A DNA stretch of 64,000 nucleotides from an uncultured Pseudomonadales bacterium (GTDB taxonomy: Bacteria; Pseudomonadota; Gammaproteobacteria; Pseudomonadales; Pseudohongiellaceae): NCBI GenBank assembly GCA_943789485.1, contig CALSUH010000019.1:1-64000 (forward strand). The letters run 5' to 3'. Shown here piece after piece: positions 57,061 to 64,000 of this stretch; position 1 is the first letter of the stretch, and each line of letters opens with the position of its first letter. Both the position numbers and the translations under genes were made by a program. Below the pieces are notes generated by a model that worked only from the letters and a program-made list of their open reading frames with translations, was not told the origin of the DNA and ran no database searches.

Positions 57061-57639
57061 ATGACTAAACCCGTAGGTGCCATCGTATTAGCAGCAGGTT
57101 TCAGCAGCCGCTTTGGCAGTAGCAAATTACTCGCCCATCTATCAAATGGAAAATCGGTTTTTCAACAGACTGTCGAGCGAATTGCTGAGGTATTCCCAGA
57201 CCGGCTCGTCGTTACACGCCCTGAGATGGCTGCACAACTACAAGTACTAGCGCAGGGAACATCAATCCTCAGTTTCGAACATGCCGAGCAAGGAATGGGG
57301 GCAACGCTCGCTTTTGCCGCACGGCAAATTGGCGATTGGGATGGCTGCATGGTTTGCCTCGGCGATATGCCATTTATCGAGGTCTCAACCTATAGGCGTA
57401 TTGCCGAGAAAATCACCGCAGATTCCATTGTTACTCCCACGTTTAATTCTAAAATGGGAAATCCCGCAGCCTTTGGCAAAACCTTTTTTACCGACCTAGG
57501 AGCACTAACGGGCGATAGCGGAGGCCGAAAGCTCACTAGCATTTATCCGCAGGCTGTTCGAGAACTGCAAGTCTCTGACCCTGGAATACTGCAAGATATC
57601 GATACTCAAGAAGAACTGGCCCTTTATCAAGATTCCTAG
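57061..57639 (+). CDS. MocA-type nucleotidyltransferase
   Basis: Member of the MobA/MocA family that attaches CMP to molybdopterin for xanthine-oxidase-type enzymes. The N-terminal nucleotide motif LAAGFSSRFGSSKLL, the metal motif CLGDMPFIE, and PTFNSKMGNPAAFGKTFF are typical. 192 residues. It goes with moaA and moaB elsewhere in the window. The exact nucleotide (CTP or GTP) is inferred. Confidence 0.85.
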   Translation: MTKPVGAIVLAAGFSSRFGSSKLLAHLSNGKSVFQQTVERIAEVFPDRLVVTRPEMAAQLQVLAQGTSILSFEHAEQGMGATLAFAARQIGDWDGCMVCLGDMPFIEVSTYRRIAEKITADSIVTPTFNSKMGNPAAFGKTFFTDLGALTGDSGGRKLTSIYPQAVRELQVSDPGILQDIDTQEELALYQDS

Positions 57640-57752
57640 CGGATTTTCCTGCTGCACTGCTTATACGATAAATCCAGCGGCTTAAGTAGAGCCGCATTGC
57701 ATGCGGAGTCGCTTTCGCCCTACAATCTTTACGTCAATAGGAGAAGTACGCC

Positions 57753-58013
57753 ATGAAGAAAATCAAAAACGAGAGCGAGCTCCTAAAAGAAGCGATCCGA
57801 GTTGGCACACGCTATTTCGAGGCCCGTGGCGCTGGCAAATTCGAGACCACCGATCATGTCGATATCAAGGTACGTGCGATCTACTTGCTACTGGTTAAAG
57901 ATGCCGTCATACAGCCCCTAGCGACGCCCAATGAGACCATCCTCAATATGCGTCACAAGCTAGCTATTTGGATTTCCAAAAATCTTCCCGCCGATCATCA
58001 CCTGCTTCAGTAG
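57753..58013 (+). CDS. DUF5062-family small protein
   Basis: 86 residues with a mostly helical look: MKKIKNESELLKEAIRVGTR, then DHVDIKVRAIYLLLVKDAVI and MRHKLAIWISKNLP. I recall this pattern as the DUF5062 family of gammaproteobacteria, whose role is not known. It has GGAG eight bases upstream of ATG and lies six bases before the next gene, so the two may be co-translated. Confidence 0.75.
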   Translation: MKKIKNESELLKEAIRVGTRYFEARGAGKFETTDHVDIKVRAIYLLLVKDAVIQPLATPNETILNMRHKLAIWISKNLPADHHLLQ

Positions 58014-58019
58014 ACTGCC

Positions 58020-58880
58020 ATGCGTCAATCCACTATTCCCAGCCTTCTCTTGCTAATATTTAGCCTACTTGCAGCACTGAACACGGCTATCGCCGACACT
58101 TCTTCGGCATTACTTGCCATGGAGGATCCTCAGAACCCTTTGATACGAATAAGCACATCGCAGGGTGAAATATACCTTGAACTCTTCCCCTTGGAAGCGC
58201 CTAGTAATGTCGAGAATTTTATTGCGCTGGCCGAGGCAGAGAAAGAATTTACAAACCCGGACACTGGCGAGCTAATCCAGGCTAGGTACTACAACGGCAT
58301 GCGCTTTCATCGTGTCGTGCCGGGCTTCGTCATTCAAGCAGGTAGCCCGGTATATAATCCATTAGGAGTCCAGGTTACGCTCTTGAACGACGAGATAAAC
58401 GCCGATGCGCTAGGCTTGGATCAGATATCGGCACTGAATCCGGATGGTAGCTTCGCAGATGTCCTCAACATTGAGTCGAGATCGGATTTCCATGAAGATA
58501 TCCTCACGCCTCTCTATTCACAGCGAAATATCACAGATATCGAGGCGGCATTGAACAGGCAATATCAGGTACTCGAAGCGCTTCAGAATTTAAGTATAAA
58601 AGCGGTCTACGAGAATCAAGGCTATCGTTACGATGACTCTCGAAAGAGTCGACCTATTGAGCGCGGCACGGTAGCTCTGGCGAATTCCGGCCCGGATAGT
58701 AATGGACCCGAATTTTTCATCAGCCTTACAGCCGCCGCATCGCTTTCCGGTAAATACACCGTTATAGGGGAGGTCGTCGAGGGCCAAGAAGTGATGGATA
58801 GAATCGGCAACACCGCTATCGAGCCAGATCAATTCTCAAGCCTTAGCACTTTGATATACTCAGTGCGAAAGGCAAACTAA
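58020..58880 (+). CDS. Cyclophilin-type peptidyl-prolyl isomerase with a large insertion, secreted
   Basis: A second envelope cyclophilin. Residues 1-25 form a signal peptide. The core motifs are split: LIRISTSQGEIYLELFPLEAP and GMRFHRVVPGFVIQAGSP come first, then about 95 extra residues (roughly 118-213), then RGTVALANSGPDSNGPEFFIS and LSGKYTVIGEVVEG. The catalytic Arg (FHRV) and the substrate-binding tail are present. The insertion is acidic and may form an added lobe. 286 residues. Confidence 0.88.
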   Translation: MRQSTIPSLLLLIFSLLAALNTAIADTSSALLAMEDPQNPLIRISTSQGEIYLELFPLEAPSNVENFIALAEAEKEFTNPDTGELIQARYYNGMRFHRVVPGFVIQAGSPVYNPLGVQVTLLNDEINADALGLDQISALNPDGSFADVLNIESRSDFHEDILTPLYSQRNITDIEAALNRQYQVLEALQNLSIKAVYENQGYRYDDSRKSRPIERGTVALANSGPDSNGPEFFISLTAAASLSGKYTVIGEVVEGQEVMDRIGNTAIEPDQFSSLSTLIYSVRKAN

Positions 58881-58909
58881 TAAGAAAACCCGCTAATGTT
58901 GGAGCTGTT

Positions 58910-59104
58910 ATGTCGAAGAAGAAAGCCAAAAAGAACTCCGAACAAGGAACCTATGCCCTGTGTATCACGACCGGGCTCATCGTAGTCGGCCTGGGGCTTG
59001 CCCCGTTTCTCGGCAACGTGCTGGTATCCTGCGCAATCGGGGTGTTAACGGGCGGCGGCGTCGGCTATTTAATCAATAACCGTAAGTCGGGCCGCAAAGG
59101 CTAA
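58910..59104 (+). CDS. Small membrane protein
   Basis: 64 residues with a basic start (SKKKAKKNSEQG), two hydrophobic stretches (about 15-32 and 36-54, the latter glycine rich: GVLTGGGVGYLI) and a basic end. The likely topology is a two-helix hairpin with both ends in the cytoplasm. It starts 29 bases after the cyclophilin gene and converges with dinG. I recognise no family. Confidence 0.65.
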   Translation: MSKKKAKKNSEQGTYALCITTGLIVVGLGLAPFLGNVLVSCAIGVLTGGGVGYLINNRKSGRKG

Positions 59105-59129
59105 TATTTCAACACCATTAGCTCATTCG

Positions 59130-61268
59130 CTACTCTGCGGTGGCTTGGTCTGCCTTTTCAATGAATATCTCTCGCTTATAGGGCGGCATAGATTCTAGGA
59201 TCGTCTTTCCATAACGCTTGCTAACTATGCGTTCGTCGAAGAGCGTTATGGTTCCTGTGTCCGATTCACTGCGTAGCAATCGCCCACTTGCTTGAACTAG
59301 CCGAAAAGCCGCATCGGGTACTGCCAATGTCATAAAAGAATTCAGCCCCTGCTGCTCGATCCACGCCGACAGAGTCATTTCAATCGGATCATTCGGTACA
59401 GAAAATGGAATCTTAGCTATCAATACATGGGTACAATATTTCCCAGGCAAATCAACTCCCTCTGCAAAGCTTGACAAGCCAAAGATCAGGCTGCCCTCGC
59501 CCTTGTCTATTCGCTGCCGATGATATTTTAGTAGTTGCGACTTCTGATAATCATCTTGGCATAACACCAGATCGCGCCACACTGGCGGTAGTAACTGCAT
59601 AACATCCTGCATCTGTCGCCGACTAGAAAAAAGCATAAGCGAAGCACCGACCTTATCCACTATTCTAGGAATTGCTTTCACGATGAAATCAGTGTGTTTT
59701 TCTGAGTTCGACGGCTCGCAATGCATTTTAGGAATAACAAGGTTTGCAGAATTCGCAAAATCGAATGGACTTAGGATGCTTAAGTAATGCGTGTGCTCTG
59801 GCAAACCTGCTCGCATCTGCAACATATCGAAATTTCCCAAGGATGAGAGTGTAGCGGAAGTAAGCACAGCGCCGGCACAATTTTCCCAGAGTCGTTGCTG
59901 TAAATTATCTGCGGCCAAGACAGGGCTAGAGGACAAGCTGATATCCGCGAAATTCTCATTCGTATTATAACTAAGCCACCTTGCTATCGGCGCCTTACCC
60001 TCAGGATCTACAGATGCATAACTTAACCAAAGCCCCAGATTCGACTCTGCCCGTTTCTGCTGCGACCCCAACAGCGGAAACCACTGTTCAGCGAGCTGTC
60101 TGCGCTTTACATCGCCTGAATCTTCCATCGCGTCTTTCAGGTCATCACTTATGCTTTGAAACGCAGCCCCTAGTCGCGCAAAAAAATTGGCTAAATTAGC
60201 CGCCAAATTTTTCACCTCCTCTGGCACAACTCCTAACGCGAATGCGTGCTGGATTCGATTATCATAGCTATCGGCTTGTTCTATCGACTCAAGGATCTGC
60301 TCCAATATCAACCACGCATGGTCGAGCTGTCCCCTAGTGTCGACGAGAAATTTCTGCAGTGATTTCTGAGTTGTTTCATCGATGAAGTCATCCTTGTGCA
60401 GTCGCAGCAACAGAGTATCAGTACGCTCTAACCAAGTGATGGTCGCTTTGATTCGTGTATAAGCAGAGAAATGGTTATTACTCTTAAGTGGTAGATGGTG
60501 CGCCTCATCGAATATGTAAATGCATTTCTCTGGCTCAGGAAGAATAATTCCTCCACCCAACGCCAGATCCGACAAGACTAAATCATGATTACTCACGATG
60601 CAGTCTGCCTTGTCCATGGAATCGCGAGCTTGATAAAAACAACAGTTTCTGAAATGACTGCACTTGGGCCCCATGCATTGTGCATTGTCTACGGTTACCG
60701 GCTTCCAGTTAGTATCGCTAAGCGAGGTTTCCCAGTCGTCCCTGTCCCCCTTCCAGTTACCTGTACTCAACTGCTCCAACATCTTCTCGTAGAGCACATG
60801 GTCTCCGCCGGCTGGATCATCTAATTCTTCCCCATACAAGTCCATCATCGCCTGCATGCTGTCATTACCTTTAAGCAGCATATCCAGTTTGGCTAGGCAC
60901 AAATACCGCCCTCGGCCCTTCGCGAGGGAATAACTAAAACTAAGGTCAGAGCCTTCCAGTATTTCTGGAAGGTCCTTGAGCACTACCTGTTCTTGAAGCG
61001 CGACGGTTGCTGTAGCGATCACCACCTTGTAATTCAGCGCCTTAGCCAGCGGCAACACCGCAAGCACGTAGGCCATCGTTTTACCCGTGCCAGTACCTGC
61101 TTCGACCACGCAGATCGGTGGCTCGGATTCGTCGTCGGTAAGGGTGGACAAGGTCTTTGCGATCTCAGCGATCATCAAACGCTGACCGTAACGGGGAGTA
61201 AGGTCCCGAGATTCGAGCAACTGGCGATAGGTGGACTGAATATCCTTCTTTACGTCGTCCGCCAACAT
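59130..61268 (-). CDS. dinG: ATP-dependent DNA helicase DinG
   Basis: XPD-like 5'-3' helicase that resolves R-loops and forked DNA. Walker A is EAGTGTGKTMAY, the [4Fe-4S] cysteines are in CMGPKCSHFRNCCFYQAR and ADCIVSNHD, the DEAH box is FDEAHHLP, and the later motifs are GLSSFAEGVDLPG and QASGRLLRSE. 712 residues, full length. It is convergent with the small membrane gene and divergent from the DUF349 gene. Confidence 0.95.
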   Translation of the reverse strand: MLADDVKKDIQSTYRQLLESRDLTPRYGQRLMIAEIAKTLSTLTDDESEPPICVVEAGTGTGKTMAYVLAVLPLAKALNYKVVIATATVALQEQVVLKDLPEILEGSDLSFSYSLAKGRGRYLCLAKLDMLLKGNDSMQAMMDLYGEELDDPAGGDHVLYEKMLEQLSTGNWKGDRDDWETSLSDTNWKPVTVDNAQCMGPKCSHFRNCCFYQARDSMDKADCIVSNHDLVLSDLALGGGIILPEPEKCIYIFDEAHHLPLKSNNHFSAYTRIKATITWLERTDTLLLRLHKDDFIDETTQKSLQKFLVDTRGQLDHAWLILEQILESIEQADSYDNRIQHAFALGVVPEEVKNLAANLANFFARLGAAFQSISDDLKDAMEDSGDVKRRQLAEQWFPLLGSQQKRAESNLGLWLSYASVDPEGKAPIARWLSYNTNENFADISLSSSPVLAADNLQQRLWENCAGAVLTSATLSSLGNFDMLQMRAGLPEHTHYLSILSPFDFANSANLVIPKMHCEPSNSEKHTDFIVKAIPRIVDKVGASLMLFSSRRQMQDVMQLLPPVWRDLVLCQDDYQKSQLLKYHRQRIDKGEGSLIFGLSSFAEGVDLPGKYCTHVLIAKIPFSVPNDPIEMTLSAWIEQQGLNSFMTLAVPDAAFRLVQASGRLLRSESDTGTITLFDERIVSKRYGKTILESMPPYKREIFIEKADQATAE

Positions 61269-61500
61269 CGAGCTGTGTCCCTGAATTTCTTTCTGATATG
61301 GCTAATTGATAAGCGAATTATAGCATTTGTAAGCCAGTTTCCTGTGAATTTATCGGAATTCGCCGTCAACAGAGTTCTTTTCTGTTTTGATTGAAACAAC
61401 ATCTGCTACACTTGGGGCACAGCTGGTTTGCGCGCTCATTAGACTTACAGAAGAGTAAAGAAATCATAATAATTCAGTTAAATCCTTCGGTTCGTAGTAC

Positions 61501-64000
61501 ATGAAAACTGCCTCAAGTCCTGCATTTCCCCTGCTAGACAACACTTGGTTGAATCAGGACTCTACACAGCGTCTGGTTACTATTGAGAAACTAGACCTTA
61601 AAGAGCCTGGCACTGCTGAGTTTTTTCTTAAAGTAGCCCAAGAAGATGAGAATGAAGCTGTTCGTTGCTCTGCCATTGCACGCATCATTGAATTAGATGC
61701 GCTGGAACTTCTACAGAATGTAGCCGGCAAGGTACAAAAAAGTGCTCAGCAGCAAATCTACCGAATTGTTGCTGGCACACTGGAAAGCAATCACAGCGAA
61801 ATCGAGCGCATCGAAAAGTTAGGGCAACTACCCAGTAACGGAGCTAAGCAAGTAGCTTTGATAACAAAGCTGAAGACTTTTGGGAGCCTAGCCGTCGGTG
61901 CAGTAGCAGAGAACGAAGATCTCGCTGATATTTGCCTATTCGCTGGCAGTGTTCATGCACGAAAATCTGCTGCAACCAAAATCACTGACACTCAACTCCT
62001 CAAAGAGATTCTAGTCAAGGTCACAGGGAAAGATAAAACCGTCAGTAAAACAATCGCCAGCCGGCTAGCTAAAGGCTCTAGCGACGCGAGTGAAAAAAAC
62101 AGTGCCGATACTACGGTTACACCTGAACCGAAGAAAGATAAAACCGCTTCGAAAACAACTGAAAAATTTGCAGACAACAAGGCAGTAAAAACTGAAAAGC
62201 TTACTAAAGTTGAGATCCCACTCGTAGAGCCCAGCATTGAATTCGAGGCCGCTGAAAAAGAGGCCCTAAAACTTAGCTATAAGAACACAGCCCGACTCTT
62301 TGAAATTCGCTCACAACTAAGAAAATTACAAGCCAGACTAGCGGATACTGAAACGGAGCTTATTGCAAAAATTGAAGGTCTGCAGGCGAACATCGCGGAA
62401 AAAATCACCAAGAACAATCAATATCAGGAACAACTGAAGGCAAAAACCGAGGATCTACTCAGCTCTCTCGCCGAGGCTCTTAAGGCAGGAAACTCAGAGA
62501 GCGCGACGCAATGCTGGGACAAGATTCAGGGGAACATAAGCAATACAGCTAATCAAGTGCGGGCCGAGCTTCTAAAACAATCAAACGTGCACAAAGAGAA
62601 GCTCATAGAGCTTCGCGATTGGAAGATATTTGCGTCAACTGAGAAGAAAAAAGAACTGATAGTGCAGATGCAGCACCTAATCGAATCAAAGATGCATGCT
62701 TCAGATCGCTCAAAAAATATCAGCAAAATGCATAAAGAATGGAAGGCCCTCGGTCGCTCGAGCCAAAATGAGCAGCTCTGGAAGGAGTTTAAAAAGCTAT
62801 CAGATCAAGCATACGAGCCTTGTAAGGAATATTTCAAACAACGAAAACAGCAAATGGTTGAAAATTTGCTAAAGCGTCGCGAGATATGCGAATCCCTTGA
62901 AGCTGAACATAAGCTGCTGCATGAGTCTGAGGACGATCCAGATATTTCTAAGTTAAACAAACTTCTTAGCGATTCCGAGAAGAATTGGAAAACATACGCC
63001 CCTATAGAACAGAGCAAAATTAAGAGCCTGCAGAAACGTTTCTATGAGACTGTTAATCAGTTACGCAAGTTACGTAAAAGCAAACTATCAGTCAGCGCCA
63101 AACAAAAACAGGAACTAGTAAGCCAAGCGGTTGAGCTGAGCAAGATTGAAGACAACAAACACGCCATGAACGAAGCGAAGCGCTTGCAGCAAGAATGGAA
63201 AAAAATAGGGCCTACTTCTTACCGTGAAGATCAGAAGTATTGGCAAGACTTTCGCGCTGCCTGCGACACCATTTTCAATAAACGTAATGGGGCTTCGAAC
63301 GAATTACGTGAAGACCTCCAAAAGATCGAGGCTCGACTTAACGAGATACTCGCTAATCTAGATGCCATAGCAAAGAAGGATGATACTGCTTTCCGCGAAT
63401 CCCGAGCGCCTTATCAGGATTTAGCTCAAGAATTCTCAAACTCACTAGACCCGCGAATCAAGTCACAGCGCAAACGTTTACTTGACCGTTTTAACTCCGT
63501 AAAGCGCCTGATCGACTCCAGGTTTCGAGCTTTGCCCGATAAACGGCAGCAGCAATTGATGCAGAATATTCTCGAGAAAGCAGCCACGCTGCGAGATATA
63601 GAGAAGGCCCTGCTAGGCGAGAGCGATGCCGGGAAATTTGCCTCACTGCAACAGGCTTTTGACGCTGACGCCTGGAAAAATACGGATAACAGTGGGAATG
63701 CTGAAGTAGATGACCTTCTCAGTGCGAGACAGGGTACAGTTCTCTCCGCGAAGTCTAATTCTGATTTGGTAAAGCAATGCAAGCTGTGCGCAGACACGTT
63801 TAGGCAACTCTGCATACAAGCAGAGGTTCGAGCGAACGTCGATTCTCCTGCAGAAGACAAAGCACTTAGAATGAAGTTTCAACTGGAACAACTGCAAAGT
63901 GGTTTCGGTCAGGCTAAGCCAGAACCAAAACAGAACTTGAAATATGCTATGAACACCGAGATGTACTCGATTGCACTGGGCCCACTTGACGAATCTACAC
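61501..64000 (+). CDS. DUF349-domain protein, truncated by window end
   Basis: From ATG 61501 the frame stays open to the window edge, at least 833 codons. An in-frame TAG lies two codons upstream, so this is the first possible start. Residues up to about 220 look like alpha-helical repeats (AVRCSAIARIIELDALELLQ), then a Lys/Thr-rich linker, and then DUF349-like units with coiled-coil character (HKEWKALGRSSQNEQLWKEF, EWKKIGPTSYREDQKYWQDF). Function is unknown. It is divergent from dinG, and Pseudomonas has a similar pairing of dinG with a DUF349 gene. Confidence 0.85.
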   Translation, partial: MKTASSPAFPLLDNTWLNQDSTQRLVTIEKLDLKEPGTAEFFLKVAQEDENEAVRCSAIARIIELDALELLQNVAGKVQKSAQQQIYRIVAGTLESNHSEIERIEKLGQLPSNGAKQVALITKLKTFGSLAVGAVAENEDLADICLFAGSVHARKSAATKITDTQLLKEILVKVTGKDKTVSKTIASRLAKGSSDASEKNSADTTVTPEPKKDKTASKTTEKFADNKAVKTEKLTKVEIPLVEPSIEFEAAEKEALKLSYKNTARLFEIRSQLRKLQARLADTETELIAKIEGLQANIAEKITKNNQYQEQLKAKTEDLLSSLAEALKAGNSESATQCWDKIQGNISNTANQVRAELLKQSNVHKEKLIELRDWKIFASTEKKKELIVQMQHLIESKMHASDRSKNISKMHKEWKALGRSSQNEQLWKEFKKLSDQAYEPCKEYFKQRKQQMVENLLKRREICESLEAEHKLLHESEDDPDISKLNKLLSDSEKNWKTYAPIEQSKIKSLQKRFYETVNQLRKLRKSKLSVSAKQKQELVSQAVELSKIEDNKHAMNEAKRLQQEWKKIGPTSYREDQKYWQDFRAACDTIFNKRNGASNELREDLQKIEARLNEILANLDAIAKKDDTAFRESRAPYQDLAQEFSNSLDPRIKSQRKRLLDRFNSVKRLIDSRFRALPDKRQQQLMQNILEKAATLRDIEKALLGESDAGKFASLQQAFDADAWKNTDNSGNAEVDDLLSARQGTVLSAKSNSDLVKQCKLCADTFRQLCIQAEVRANVDSPAEDKALRMKFQLEQLQSGFGQAKPEPKQNLKYAMNTEMYSIALGPLDEST

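Overview
The window reads as a chromosomal, housekeeping-rich stretch of a gammaproteobacterium. Gene order resembles Pseudomonas and its marine relatives: pheA / tyrA-aroA / cmk / rpsA / ihfB / lapA-lapB / pyrF on one side of gyrA and mtaD / ubiG / mupP / yciK on the other, then ccmABCDEFGHI, rsx-nth, argG-pyrC-rnt, grxD, argF and nrdAB. A marine Cellvibrionales-like lineage is my best guess from gene order and protein flavour. I saw no rRNA, tRNA, IS element, prophage or CRISPR array.

Layout. 0-11.5 kb (minus strand): a secreted-protein fragment, pyrF, lapB, lapA, ihfB, rpsA, cmk, tyrA-aroA fusion, pheA, gyrA. 11.8-15.4 kb (plus): mtaD, ubiG, mupP, yciK. 15.4-20.0 kb (minus): rluB, scpB, scpA, trpS, yciO. 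20.2-22.6 kb: yciB, a broken yciI, a cyclophilin and xthA. 22.6-23.2 kb: an AT-rich gene-free stretch leading into a tiny two-ORF unit with a strong terminator. 23.2-25.6 kb (minus): moaB, moaA, a LysE-type exporter. 25.6-33.8 kb (minus): the complete System I cytochrome c maturation cluster and a frameshifted fliA. 34.4-39.4 kb: frameshifted dcd, an unlisted rubredoxin gene, metG, a DegP-like protease. 39.6-44.9 kb (plus): rsxABCDE-nth. 44.9-51.6 kb: argG, a structured intergenic region, pyrC, rnt, grxD, hyuB, argF. 51.6-56.6 kb: a long regulatory region and nrdAB. 56.6-64 kb: small unknown genes, mocA, a second cyclophilin, dinG and a DUF349 protein cut by the window end.

What stands out. 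(1) The Rsx/Rnf operon has no rsxG, and the cysteines that bind the membrane [2Fe-2S] cluster in RsxA and RsxE are replaced, although RsxB, RsxC and the RsxD flavin site look intact. (2) CcmA has Gln in place of the Walker A Lys. (3) yciI carries both a lost start codon and a nonsense codon, dcd has two 1-base insertions, fliA has one or two, and scpB appears to have lost one base near its 3' end. These could be true decay or local sequence errors; reads would decide. (4) A 37-codon membrane ORF and an 11-codon ORF, each with a strong Shine-Dalgarno, form a compact transcription unit that I do not recognise. (5) The nrdA upstream region has an exact NrdR-type box and three helically phased DnaA-like repeats.

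The genes serve nucleotide synthesis (pyrF, pyrC, cmk, nrdAB, dcd), aromatic and arginine synthesis (tyrA-aroA, pheA, argG, argF), translation (rpsA, trpS, metG, rluB), chromosome maintenance (gyrA, scpAB, ihfB, xthA, nth, dinG), cofactor and electron-transfer assembly (ccm, rsx, moaAB, mocA, grxD, ubiG) and envelope assembly (lapAB, yciB, mupP).
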